From Phymatolithon calcareum (Eukaryota > Rhodophyta > Florideophyceae > Hapalidiales): DNA of 64,000 nucleotides. The DNA lies in assembly GCA_977006965.1 (NCBI GenBank), contig OZ345376.1, positions 2,507,762 to 2,571,761 on the forward strand. Reading direction: 5' to 3'. Below the pieces are notes generated by a model. The model was not told the DNA's origin. It searched no databases and worked only from the letters and a program-made list of their open reading frames with translations. The position numbers were made by a program, and so were the translations under genes. Positions 10,111-19,631 of this stretch are shown in pieces (positions within the stretch are counted from its first letter, which is position 1; every line of letters starts with the position of its first letter).

Positions 10111-11600
10111 GCTCCAATCTCGAAAAGGCGGAATTTGGATAGGGAATAGGGTTAGGAATACGGTTGGGTTAGGGCATAGTGTTGGATCATTGCTTTTGAA
10201 GACACTTGGCGCTTCACCATTGGTCTGCCGAGATAGATGCGTAGTGCATTGATTACAGCATGTTCACGACGCAAATTCCGAAATCTGATGCGAGAATCGA
10301 ACTCTCCTGACAATTTTACGTCGGACAGCCGCGCGATCAGCGGCGCGAACTATGTCGAAGTCTCAATTGTGCTGCTCGGATACAGCTGTAATGCATGGCG
10401 GTAATCGTTCGATTTCTGTATCTGAATAAGAGAATCATGATCCGTTATGCTTACTGAATATTATGTGGAGAGTGTGAGAATGGCGGTAAAGTTACAGTAT
10501 GTTGAAATGAAGGGCACAGAACGGGTGGAGCGGTTTAAGGTGAAATTGGAGAGGGATTGTGGAAAAATAGAAAGTTTTTGTGAGAGTGGGCTGAGTACTT
10601 CGAGAGGGGTGGGAGAGGGCGTAGAAGGAGTATGAGGGTAGGTTTTGAAAAATGAGGAAAATTTGGCGGATGGAAAATTTTGCGGATGGAGGGTGGACTA
10701 AGGCTTCGCCTTAGTCTTCGTGAGGGGGGCTCCGCCCCCCTCACACTCCCCCGGGGAAAGTGAATCGTAGGTGTGGTGTGGTGTTGCAGGGTTGTGCAAG
10801 TGGATAGAGCAGGTGGTGGAAGGTGGTGGACATGATGTAAGTAGGAAGAGGGAGTACGTGTGCAATGGGTTTCGAAAGGGGCCGTGAAGATGGTGATTGT
10901 ATTAACAGTTTAGAGTATATTTATATGTAGTGAAGTGGGGAGAATGTTGTGACGGGGTGAGATTGCCACGTGTGCATATGAGAGACTTGTCCAAAAATAG
11001 AAACTGGACAAATGACACGTGTGTGATTGTCATGACGTGATATGTGTAAAATGCATATGTTGGATGTGATGAGCGACGGTTTGTCACGTGTATAGGACGA
11101 TTTCGGGTTCGCGGATGACTTGACACGTGGTGCAACTCATTTAGGGTTGCCAGACGGGTTGACCTACGTATATACTTCTTCCGGGTGGCTGGGCTGACCT
11201 CCATTGTAGATTTTAATTGCATTTATACAATGGGAGTAGGTCGTCAGGGTGTAGGTACAATATACTCCACGATTCTGTACCATCTTCACGCTGGGACGAA
11301 AAAGGTGTGGTGTTGCAGGCGTGAGCAAGTGGATGGGCCAGTTGGCGCTTCGGCGCCGTGTATTCCTCGAGTTTTGGTTGTAGACAAATAAAAAACGAAG
11401 GACACTGGGGATTCCCGAGTGATCCCTCATCTCGGTACTAATCCAGCCTGTCGAACCTTATCTTGCAAGTTCGGAATGGGTTTGCGAGCATGTTTCTGAA
11501 GTATGGTCCTTCGTGGTGATGATGGTGTGACGGAAGGTAGATATAGGATGATTCGGGATTGGAAGAAGTCCACTTGGCTGATGGCAATTCCCCATTCCCT
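10111..11600 (+). repeat. Diverged single copy of the 1,510-bp satellite unit
   Basis: From GCTCCAATCTCG to CCCATTCCCT this 1,490-bp segment aligns with the array unit of 26,534-64,000. It carries substitutions and small indels throughout, for example around 10,650-10,685 and 11,235-11,260. It retains the telomere-like tract (10,138-10,190), the twin hairpins (10,698-10,714 and 10,720-10,744), four CACGTG boxes (10,967; 11,016; 11,085; 11,124) and the TATATA box near 11,168. It is separated from the array by the 15-kb gene block, so it is either an old edge copy or the left side of an interrupted array. Confidence 0.9.
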
Positions 11601-11605
11601 ATACT

Positions 11606-11810
11606 GTTTCCGGGCGGGGGGAATGGCGCTAAGTCTGAGAAATAATTGAAAAATAGAATTAGTGGGGGGAATGGCGCTGAAATTATATGCGTTTCCGGGC
11701 CGTACGGGCATGCATGCGAATACGGCCTGTATTCGACGGTGATTTTCAGCGCCATTCCCCCCAAAGTTAAAATTCACTAATTTTTTGTGTCGCCATTCCC
11801 CCCACCTGCC
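11606..11810. repeat. Hairpin module B (word GGGGGGAATGGCGCT)
   Basis: The word GGGGGGAATGGCGCT is at 11616-11630 and 11664-11678. Its reverse complement is at 11748-11762 and, with two terminal mismatches, at 11789-11803. The spacings are 48 and 41 nt. The shared skeleton with module A is: TTTCCG at the left edge, AATTGAAAAATAG in the left spacer, CCAAAGTT(A)AAATT in the right spacer and CCACCTGC at the right edge. The centre has its own small palindrome (GGCCGTA...TACGGCC). It begins 6 nt after the satellite copy ends and lies about 270 bp upstream of the helicase gene. Confidence 0.8.
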
Positions 11811-12075
11811 AAATTGCCTGGAACGTAATAATTTATTTCCTGCCAGAAGAATTTTTTTTACAGTTTATATGACAGGATAGCTTCGTGTCTGAGCGTCTAT
11901 TATTGAAACAGCTTTAGGACGTCGTCGACCACTTCGTGAGCAGGATCTGTATTTAACGAGATTTCCAATTGGACAATGCAATGGATTCCCAGGGAGGACT
12001 GCTATCACGCCTGTACACTCGCGCGTTCGACTTCTCGCGCTTACACGTCACTCAATCTCCCGATATCGCGTGGAT
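11811..12075 (+). promoter_or_regulatory. Probable 5' region of the helicase gene
   Basis: This AT-rich leader separates module B from the first in-frame ATG at 12076. A TATTTAA at 11950-11956 is a possible TATA box about 120 bp upstream of that ATG. No upstream coding exon is apparent. Confidence 0.3.
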
Positions 12076-15000
12076 ATGGAGGATAATGATGTATCGGATC
12101 TGGGGGAAGCTGATTTAGCTCAGCTGGGCCAACAACACATTCGACCATGTGCGGCAACCGGGTCGTTTATTTGTTCGAGGCCGACGACATGCGGGTTTGA
12201 GATTGCGTGCACGAAGAAAACATTCCTGCAGCATCTCAAGCGGTGCGGACATGAGCTCACAACCGCAGAGTCGGTCCATTTATGGAACTGTGCTCTTCGG
12301 TCCTCGGCTGTTTTTAGTATGCCGCACCCACATCGTGAAGCGTACCGTCAAGGCGGTGCAGGTCAAGGAGAGCTTCCTCCGATTGACGGTTTGCCTGTGG
12401 TCATGGCTTTGAAGTGTCCACGCTGTGATGTTCTCGCGGAGTCAGCGGATACGATTCGTAGGCACAGCAAGAATGTTCACAGCTCATCAATTTCTAGATC
12501 GACTATCCGGTCTCTGGTGGCAGTGCCCTGTCAGTCTTTATCGCGGAAGAAGGCCGCGAAGAAACTGTTTATGGTGTCGGCGACAGAAGAGAATGCGGAG
12601 CCCGTAGCGTGTTCTGAGAGATTGATGCATGCCGTTGCTACCTATGATCCTGGACAAGTGCCGGGGTCTCATATTCGTGCTGCTAGCGATCGCGAAAAAA
12701 GCAGTTTTGTGAGCCTTGCACAATGTCAAGAACGCCTGGATAGTCAGGGTCTTGAAATGGAAGATGCTTGGTCACTTGTACGGTTTCCCACAACAAACGA
12801 TGATACACGCCTTTTATCTGTTGCAAATCATCTGTCGAAAGCTCTGGAAGGCCTGTTTGTGGAAGCTCGGGAGCTGTTTACAACTATCGACAGCTTTCGG
12901 TCGACATTGTTGACCATTGGAACAAGTGGTACTCTGGATAAGAAACAGGGCTTTCGATTTCTGCCGAACGACAGGGGTGGAAACAGCAGCGTGGAGAAGT
13001 ATGCGAGAAATGCACGCATGCTTCTCCTCGTGGCGTGCCGTGTGTACCTTGATCGAGTCAAGTACCCTAAGATCACCATGTCAGTAGAGCAATGCATGGC
13101 GGCGGAGAAGCTGATATGTGCATGCGGGCCTGACGCGGACCGTGAAGCTGTACAAGAGAAGGTGCATCGCTTGCTCTATGCAGCGCTCTTTCAGGAGAGC
13201 AGTATGGGTCGTGGAAGCACTAGACCTTTCGCGTCTGCCGTTGCTGCATGTCTCTGTGTTGCTGGAGACAGTGTGGACAAGCTCTTCTTTAAGCAAGGAA
13301 ACCAACTGTCTCCGATAATTTCGGCTATTCTCTATGCAGGGTCATGCCGTGCTCTGCTAGAGATTCGAAAGTACTCGGAAGAAGCGATGACAGCCGAGGT
13401 GGAAGAGACTGTGGAAAGGGTGCTGGGACCGGAGGCCAAGGCCGGAATATCCGTTTTTGTTGACTTGCGGTCGATATGCGCCACCGTGCGAGCGGAAGAG
13501 GTTGTTGAGAACAGGTACAGGAAGTGTCCCACTCACGAACACTGTGGAATGGTTCGGGGAATTGAGCTAAGTGGAGTCAAGCTTGGAGCCGCTGTCCTTA
13601 ATATGCAGGCAGATCTACGGAAGAAGATCTTTGAGGTTTTGCTGAAATCGAAGGCGCTTCCTAATGATTTTCGAGTATCTTGTGACAAGATGGTGGATGA
13701 TGTGGAGAAAACGACGCCGGGGTACTGGGCTCTAGCAGACGTGCGAAATGCAGCATTTGTCGGGCAATGCACTACATGGATGCAGTTGAATGTTGTGGCA
13801 GATATAGCGGATTGTGATCTCGGGGCATGGTGCCAGGCTGCTAAAGACCTCGTGCCACTCTTGCTGTGCACAGTTCATTTGTCCTGTGGAGCGCCAAGCC
13901 GCGGAACCGAGCTTGGGAGCATGTCGCTGCGGAATACACACAGTAAGAAGCGCGCATTCTTTTTTGTTGTGCACGAAATCATGATTATTCCGACGTTTCA
14001 CAAGATGCGAGCAATACTTCGAGGTGCAATGAGCTTCATTTCGCGGCACCTGGACAAGGAGACTTCGTTTCTATTTAAAGCGTTTTTCTTGTTGGTGCAT
14101 CCAGTTATCGTTGCACATGCGGGAATAGAAGACGAGTCAGTACCCGTACCGGTCGGTTTGGAAGGGGAGCAGCTGCTCCGGAAGCGATCACTGGTTCGAG
14201 ACAGTGTTTGTTTAGGGACGATGGAGGCTGAGGACGTGGCCCGCGAGATAGGGCGTGTGTTTACTCAATACGAAATTGAATTCACATTCTCTTTGTACAG
14301 GCATTGGCAAAGAGGTTATGCGAAGGAGCGAGGAGCAAAGTCAGCGATGGGGCGATGCTACCGGATGGGTACCGGTGAGGATGAATTTGAAGACGACGAG
14401 ACTTTGGAGGGGACATTCGAAGCAAGCATATTGCAAGCCGGACATTCGATGCGTACGGCGCGATTAAGCTACGCGCAGACGGGCCGGCTAGGAGAGCTGT
14501 CCGCTGGAGCTACTGAGGAAAAGATGGAATTGTTTCGCCAGGCATCGTACGAGTGGCACCAAGACCTTGGACTGCGGAAGATGGAGGATGGAACTGCGGA
14601 GGTGTGCAATGGACAGTTCGGCGTACCGATTGGAGGGCCGGAGGTGTCGAATGGCCAGTCCGGGTGTCAGACGATCGGAAGTGGAAATGAACGCATGAGC
14701 CCGGCAGTGATGAGGAGTATGTCGGAGTCTATAGCGAGCCTTGTTCTCCAGCGACTCGGGTCTCAGAGAATTACCCCTCAAAGTGTGTGTCGTCGACTTG
14801 ATTTCGAGGAAGAGGCGTCAGAAACTTTGCAATATGGCGTGAGCGTGGAGCCGACAGGGATTTCATCCGAACGAAGGCATGGATTCGAAGCTCTTCAAGC
14901 ACTTCGAAAGGTGACGAGGGATCCACAAGCCGAATTTCGGTCGGACGAGCAGCGAAAGGCCATGGAGGCGATTGCTGAGAATCGGAGTGATGTTGCCGTT

Positions 15001-16833
15001 GTCCTGTCGACTGGATGCGGGAAGACGGCAGTTGTGATAGAACCGATTGTGTACGAGCACGGGGTAACGGTGTGGGTATGTCCTCTTAGAGCGCTTCGGC
15101 AGGAAACGAAGGAACGCTTTGAGCGTGCCGGTATTACAGCGCATTGTTCGGAGTCGTATGCGGACGAAGTGCATGGACTTGGAAATATACTTCTCGTTGC
15201 GCCGGAGGAGATTGGACTATCGGAGTTGAGTGGAGTTTTGAATCGTTTGAGTCAAGCAGGCAATTTGAACCGTATTGTCATTGACGAGGCGCACATACCT
15301 CTGTTTTCACGTGAATACCGGGAGTGCATGGTGCGATTGCAGACGGTGGGAGCGGTGGGATGGAAAGGACAGCGGGTACTGCTAACGGCGACTGCACCAG
15401 AGACGATGCTTGTGCGCATTGCACGTATTTGTGGAGTCGAACGAGATGGTCTGGAAGTTATCCGAGGTGACCCTTGTCGACCGAATCTTGTAATTAATGT
15501 TCTGGATCTCGAAGGCAGCAAGATGGACACGCTGAAGAAGGGAATTGTGATTCAAGTCCGCCTTGCGTCTGCAAGAGCTCGACGACCGGCATTGATAGAG
15601 AAGCGCAAGGAATTCGGAGCCAAATGTTTGATTGTGTGCCTAACGATAGCGGACGTGCATCTCGTTGTGGAAACGTTGAAGAGGCAAAAGTATAAGCACG
15701 TAAATGTGCTGATGTACCACAGCAAGATGAAGACGGAGCATCGGAATGAATCACAATCGATGTGGAAGCTAGTCAAGCCGGACAAGCTTACTGTTATGGT
15801 GGCGACGGATGGATTCTCTACTGGTACAGATGCGCCTGACGTCCGCAGCGTTATTATTGCGGGAGGGTCAAGATCATTGATCGAGTTGTGGCAAGCGTGC
15901 GGTCGTGGGGGTCGAGATGGGAAGGCGGCATATGTTACCGTTCTGTTCCATGGTGGTCATTTAACTCGAGCGTCAGCAGGGAACGTGACAGAGCCAATTG
16001 AAGGAGCAGAAAACTTTGAAGAGTGGGCCAGGAACAAGTCACGGTGCAGGCGAGTTGGCATCGAGGAAACAATGGAAGGATTGGAACAGTACCCTACATG
16101 CATGGAGCGGGGGAACGGGACTGAGGCTTGCGACGTGTGCAGGCAAAGAGCGGGCGAATCAAGAGAACGAGCGCTGGGATGCGGATCTGTGACCGTCTGT
16201 GGAAGCAAGCGTCCGTCGGAGACTGAGCTGGAGCGTGCTCATAAGAAGCGAGCACTGGCACAGCGTGAGTCGGAGGAGCAGACTATTCGAATGAGGAAGT
16301 GGGGTAAGGAACTGTCAAAGTATTGTGCGGCGTGCCTCTTCGACGCTTGCACCTCTAAAGACTATATGTTTCATCCGAAAGAATATGCGAGGCTTGTGCG
16401 CGGGAATGTGCAGATGTGTAATTTGGCATCGTGCCGTCAAATCAAGTTGGTATGCGTGCGGTGTTTGCAGCCGGAGCATCGTGTTAAGGACTGCAAAGTA
16501 CTACCATCTGTTCAAGGGACAGGAAAGACACGTTGCCGTCGATGCTTTATTGAAGGGGTAAATGGGCGGAATATTCACTGGCCTAGTGAATTTGGGAGAG
16601 CATTAGCATGTCCCTTCGAGGCGTGCACCAAGTTTGTGATGCTTTGCTATCGAAATACGGCAACGCGAGAATCGCTGCTGGAGATTGTGCCGATAGAGCG
16701 GAGACAGAGGATTAGAAGTGCGACAGAGTTTGCGGATTGGCTGGTGAACGACAATGTTGAAGATCATGCAGGAATATTCGAAGCTCTGGAATGGGCGCAC
16801 AAGCATTTGAAGCTGAAGTACTTTGATATTTGA
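12076..16833 (+). CDS. Zinc finger / tyrosine-recombinase-like / RecQ-type helicase (telomere-linked helicase-like)
   Basis: 1,585-aa single-exon ORF; the frame opens at 12070 with GTG, and 12076 is its first ATG. The N-terminus has a C2H2 finger (C114-x2-C117-x12-H130-x4-H135) and an earlier Cys/His cluster (about 30-60). Residues 590-800 hold, in tyrosine-recombinase order and spacing, GAPSRGTEL (R609), K643, H743-x2-R746 and GHSMRTARLSY (H790, Y799, nine residues apart). A superfamily II helicase core follows: Walker A GCGKT (980-984), DEAH (1070-1073), TAT (1104-1106), motif VI QACGRGGRD (1273-1281). A RecQ-type zinc module comes next (CRR at 1324, then C1342, C1352, C1355). The C-terminus adds a zinc knuckle, CX2CX4HX4C (1460-1473), and further cysteines. 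RecQ helicases unwind DNA 3'-5'; related fungal proteins lie next to telomeres. The recombinase reading is inference. No frame breaks are seen, so it may be expressed. Confidence 0.88.
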   Translation: MEDNDVSDLGEADLAQLGQQHIRPCAATGSFICSRPTTCGFEIACTKKTFLQHLKRCGHELTTAESVHLWNCALRSSAVFSMPHPHREAYRQGGAGQGELPPIDGLPVVMALKCPRCDVLAESADTIRRHSKNVHSSSISRSTIRSLVAVPCQSLSRKKAAKKLFMVSATEENAEPVACSERLMHAVATYDPGQVPGSHIRAASDREKSSFVSLAQCQERLDSQGLEMEDAWSLVRFPTTNDDTRLLSVANHLSKALEGLFVEARELFTTIDSFRSTLLTIGTSGTLDKKQGFRFLPNDRGGNSSVEKYARNARMLLLVACRVYLDRVKYPKITMSVEQCMAAEKLICACGPDADREAVQEKVHRLLYAALFQESSMGRGSTRPFASAVAACLCVAGDSVDKLFFKQGNQLSPIISAILYAGSCRALLEIRKYSEEAMTAEVEETVERVLGPEAKAGISVFVDLRSICATVRAEEVVENRYRKCPTHEHCGMVRGIELSGVKLGAAVLNMQADLRKKIFEVLLKSKALPNDFRVSCDKMVDDVEKTTPGYWALADVRNAAFVGQCTTWMQLNVVADIADCDLGAWCQAAKDLVPLLLCTVHLSCGAPSRGTELGSMSLRNTHSKKRAFFFVVHEIMIIPTFHKMRAILRGAMSFISRHLDKETSFLFKAFFLLVHPVIVAHAGIEDESVPVPVGLEGEQLLRKRSLVRDSVCLGTMEAEDVAREIGRVFTQYEIEFTFSLYRHWQRGYAKERGAKSAMGRCYRMGTGEDEFEDDETLEGTFEASILQAGHSMRTARLSYAQTGRLGELSAGATEEKMELFRQASYEWHQDLGLRKMEDGTAEVCNGQFGVPIGGPEVSNGQSGCQTIGSGNERMSPAVMRSMSESIASLVLQRLGSQRITPQSVCRRLDFEEEASETLQYGVSVEPTGISSERRHGFEALQALRKVTRDPQAEFRSDEQRKAMEAIAENRSDVAVVLSTGCGKTAVVIEPIVYEHGVTVWVCPLRALRQETKERFERAGITAHCSESYADEVHGLGNILLVAPEEIGLSELSGVLNRLSQAGNLNRIVIDEAHIPLFSREYRECMVRLQTVGAVGWKGQRVLLTATAPETMLVRIARICGVERDGLEVIRGDPCRPNLVINVLDLEGSKMDTLKKGIVIQVRLASARARRPALIEKRKEFGAKCLIVCLTIADVHLVVETLKRQKYKHVNVLMYHSKMKTEHRNESQSMWKLVKPDKLTVMVATDGFSTGTDAPDVRSVIIAGGSRSLIELWQACGRGGRDGKAAYVTVLFHGGHLTRASAGNVTEPIEGAENFEEWARNKSRCRRVGIEETMEGLEQYPTCMERGNGTEACDVCRQRAGESRERALGCGSVTVCGSKRPSETELERAHKKRALAQRESEEQTIRMRKWGKELSKYCAACLFDACTSKDYMFHPKEYARLVRGNVQMCNLASCRQIKLVCVRCLQPEHRVKDCKVLPSVQGTGKTRCRRCFIEGVNGRNIHWPSEFGRALACPFEACTKFVMLCYRNTATRESLLEIVPIERRQRIRSATEFADWLVNDNVEDHAGIFEALEWAHKHLKLKYFDI

Positions 16834-16949
16834 ATAGGGAATAGGAAAGCAATTGTAATAAATGTGATGGGAAATGTTTCTATGAATATGTGTGAATTGG
16901 TAGTTTGGTAGTTTTGAGTAATATGATAAGAAAATGTTTACTTTACGTG

Positions 16950-16966
16950 AGAGATCTGAGATCTCT
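16950..16966. repeat. AGATCT palindrome, copy 1
   Basis: AGAGATCTGAGATCTCT: 8-nt arms around a central G, containing two AGATCT sites. It is followed by GGTGTAGAACC, as in copy 5. It lies 117 bp after the helicase stop. Confidence 0.9.
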
Positions 16967-17078
16967 GGTGTAGAACCTAAAAGTATGACAACTGTAATAT
17001 GGGAAAGTATGAGACGAACGTTGATGTAGAACTGAAACGTAAGATATTAAAAAGTGTGATAAATTTAGTCTCCACGGC

Positions 17079-17095
17079 AGAGATCTGAGATCTCT
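17079..17095. repeat. AGATCT palindrome, copy 2
   Basis: Identical 17-nt palindrome followed by GGCATAGAATCC. It lies between the convergent helicase and unknown-protein genes. Confidence 0.9.
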
Positions 17096-17431
17096 GGCAT
17101 AGAATCCAAATTTGAATGTGCGTGAACCAAAATTTCGCCTTCGCCCACCGGATACACTACAATATCGATATCTGAGCACAACCAGTTTATAATGGAAGAG
17201 CAGAAGGCAAGAGCCTTTTCCCGACAATGTATTTTTTCTCATTAGGAGTAGAATGAAATCAAATTTATTGAAACAAATGCAGCTCTATTGGTGACAGAAA
17301 GTGGTAACTGAATGGTCGCATCTCGGCACAGAAAGCAAATTGAGGAGAAAGATTACTGTAGATAGAGAAGAGACGCTGACTTTGGATGATGATGATGTGT
17401 TCTATTTTTTCTGCTTCGTACGCCTGTCTTT

Positions 17432-19150
17432 CTAATCACCTCCGGATGCTTTCCTCTTTTCAGCTTTTTGAGGGCTAGGAGAAGAGGTCTCCGAGGGAAT
17501 GCCTTTCGAGGACCCCGGAGCGCTTGCTTTGGAGGACTTTGGCGCCGAGTCCTTGGACTTGTTAGACGTTCCACTGTCGACCTCCTTTTTGACTTTGACA
17601 ATAGTAGCGGTAGCTTCATCTTCGCTGCTACTTTCGTCTTCACCGCTGTCATTCTCGCTCTCGCTGTTCTCAGGAGTGTCCTTTTGCTTCATGGCAGTGG
17701 AGCCAGTGGGCTTTTTCAAGGTCATTTGTTTGGGAGTAGGAGGAGTCCCTGGTGCAACCGGAGAAGATATGGTCACCTTTGGACTTCCTGGACTGCCTGG
17801 ACTGGATTCCGGAGGGGGTGTGGAAGTCTTAGTACGGACAACTTGCTTTCCCCTGGTTACGCGAGGCTTGTTTTTGTCTTCAGATTGAGCGGAAGACGAC
17901 TCGGGAATAACGTGCTCAGACGGAAAGAGAACCTGAGTTTTGTAGCCGTCGAAGTTCAAGAGTCCACGCTCGCACTGGAGAGAATCCCTGAGAAGACCGT
18001 TTGACACACGGCCGAGGGTGTCACCTTTCTCGAGAAGGATGGGAGTGAGGAGCGCGCTGGGGGCGGTCGCTGACGGAACAGCAGAACGGACAGGGCCGTA
18101 GGCGGATGGAGTGTTCTCGGCTTCAGTGTAGGGGAGAACAAAAGCCCAGTTCATCGAGTTCATTCCCTCAAATCCCCAAGCCTCATATCCCGTGCATTTG
18201 TCGAGAGTAGAAGACGGTAGTGAGGTATACAGTCGAAGACGCTCCTCGTGGGCAGGATCTAACCAGGCTTTCGGCAAGTCACGCGTACCGGACTCGTCGA
18301 TGTACGCGTCTGCAGCCATGGGATTGTGGGGGTTGTCGTCGTACGTGATGAGGAGCTTTTCCATACCACCAGCATTGGTATGATTGGAGATGTTGGCGCG
18401 ATAGAACCCACTCACGACAGGTAGAATGTTTAAGAACGCGGTGGTGTCGTCCTTGTTCAACTTTACGTTGGAGAGAGTAGTCATGAATGAGACGAGGTTT
18501 GAAGGGCGGTATTCCGGGTACCAGATCCAGACCATATTGGTCACTTGGCTGGGGACTTTCATTTTTGGACCTTCCGGTTTCTCAAGAGGTTGGTATGAGC
18601 CCGGCGATAGGGAATACCCGTATAGCGCGTTTACAGCCAGAGTAGTGGGTACGGCATGTATCAAGAGCAAAGAGCCGATCCAAATCTTGTCGGCAAGGCC
18701 TTTCTCGACGGTCTTGTGGTTCAGACTCGTCCAGACTATCTTGTGGATGGGAAAGTCGGCGCCATCGGGGCGGTTGAACTCGATGAACGGCACTGAGTGG
18801 ACAGGGCCTTGCACTTGAGCACGAGTGAAGAGCTCCCTGTTCATCGCCTCGCTTGTAGTGATGTCGAGCTCAGTATCCTCAAAAGCTGGAGAGCTGATGA
18901 TGAGCGCGTTGTTCAGGACGCCGAGAAGACCAGTGAACCCCGTTCCGATACGAAACGGATTCTTCGTCTTGATCTTGAAAACGTGTACGCGGAGCGGCAT
19001 CTTGTAATGCTCTGCATCGGAAGCCCATCGCGAGAACTGAGAAGAGGGAGGTACGTTGAGTTCATTGCGGAAGAGAGGGTCCTCGTAGCCGATAATGACT
19101 ACGGGAGTGCGAGCGGTAGTCCCGGCGGGGTCCTTCATGTGGGCAAACAT
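17432..19150 (-). CDS. Unrecognised 572-aa protein with charged disordered tail
   Basis: An uninterrupted minus-strand frame extends to 19246 (604 codons), but its first ATG overlaps a TATATA box. The ATG at 19150, preceded by CACCTCATC, is therefore the likelier start. Residues 1 to about 415 look folded, rich in hydrophobic and aromatic residues, with stretches such as KIWIGSLLLIHAVPTTLAV and PGYEAWGFEG-type turns. There is no clear signal peptide or enzyme motif. The last 156 residues are low complexity: Ser/Pro/Lys repeats, an acidic patch (SESENDSGEDESSSEDE) and a basic end (KAEKRKAS). Such a tail is typical of nuclear, chromatin- or nucleic-acid-associated proteins; that is inference. 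It lies between palindrome copies 2 and 3, convergent with the helicase and upstream-to-downstream with the SET/methyltransferase gene. Family unknown. Confidence 0.75.
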   Translation of the reverse strand: MFAHMKDPAGTTARTPVVIIGYEDPLFRNELNVPPSSQFSRWASDAEHYKMPLRVHVFKIKTKNPFRIGTGFTGLLGVLNNALIISSPAFEDTELDITTSEAMNRELFTRAQVQGPVHSVPFIEFNRPDGADFPIHKIVWTSLNHKTVEKGLADKIWIGSLLLIHAVPTTLAVNALYGYSLSPGSYQPLEKPEGPKMKVPSQVTNMVWIWYPEYRPSNLVSFMTTLSNVKLNKDDTTAFLNILPVVSGFYRANISNHTNAGGMEKLLITYDDNPHNPMAADAYIDESGTRDLPKAWLDPAHEERLRLYTSLPSSTLDKCTGYEAWGFEGMNSMNWAFVLPYTEAENTPSAYGPVRSAVPSATAPSALLTPILLEKGDTLGRVSNGLLRDSLQCERGLLNFDGYKTQVLFPSEHVIPESSSAQSEDKNKPRVTRGKQVVRTKTSTPPPESSPGSPGSPKVTISSPVAPGTPPTPKQMTLKKPTGSTAMKQKDTPENSESENDSGEDESSSEDEATATIVKVKKEVDSGTSNKSKDSAPKSSKASAPGSSKGIPSETSSPSPQKAEKRKASGGD

Positions 19151-19244
19151 GATGAGGTGTGAGAGCGAAGGATAGCGCAGGATAACGGAGTTTGGGGGCG
19201 TGAGGTGGAAAGATGTTTGGGAAAAGTCAATGGGGAGTGGGAAC

Positions 19245-19251
19245 ATATATA
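19245..19251 (-). promoter_or_regulatory. TATA-like box of the 572-aa protein gene
   Basis: On the minus strand this reads TATATAT, overlapping the longest-ORF ATG. It lies about 95 bp upstream of the ATG at 19150, which supports the downstream start. Confidence 0.5.
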
Positions 19252-19387
19252 GGGAAAAGCTATGACAAGGAGCGGCGGAAAATTAGGGAATTTAAATATG
19301 AACTAAGAAATTAAGAATTTGAAATATTGGTCGGAAAAACGGAAAAGTTCAATAAATAATGAGATTCCAAAATTTCGAATCTACATC

Positions 19388-19404
19388 GGAGATCTGAGAT
19401 CTCT
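19388..19404. repeat. AGATCT palindrome, copy 3
   Basis: GGAGATCTGAGATCTCT, one base different from the other copies in the left arm, followed by GACCTAGAATATAAAT. It separates the 572-aa protein gene from the 3' end of the SET/methyltransferase gene. Confidence 0.85.
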
Positions 19405-19631
19405 GACCTAGAATATAAATTTTCATACGCTCATATCGCGACCCACCAATCGCCAGCCACCAGCACTCCGCTTTCTACGCTTTCTCCTTCACTATTGTAC
19501 TAAACAGACTTTTCGTCTACAAGACACAGCATATAAAAACAATCTCAAGTCGAAGCGTTTACTGAATCTATACCATTCAACGCATAGAATCTAGAGAAGG
19601 AAGAAAACTTTCAAGTCCCCATATCTGGAAA
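19405..19631. other. Intergenic stretch after palindrome 3
   Basis: No ORF. Contains a plus-strand TATAAAA at about 19533 with no coding frame after it. Confidence 0.3.

Larger units (their letters stand above)
16834..17431. other. Convergent intergenic region
   Basis: This is the 3' flank of the helicase (+) and of the unknown protein (-). It contains two copies of the AGATCT palindrome and no ORF of note. An AATAAA-like sequence at 16858 (AATAAATG) could serve as a polyadenylation signal. Confidence 0.4.

Noticed and set aside
12070-12075. GTG at 12070 as the helicase start
   Set aside because: In a eukaryotic nuclear gene the in-frame ATG six bases later is far more likely.
17468-18004. 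178-codon plus-strand ORF opposite the tail of the 572-aa protein
   Set aside because: Shadow of the biased Ser/Pro/Lys codons on the other strand; no initiation context or domain.
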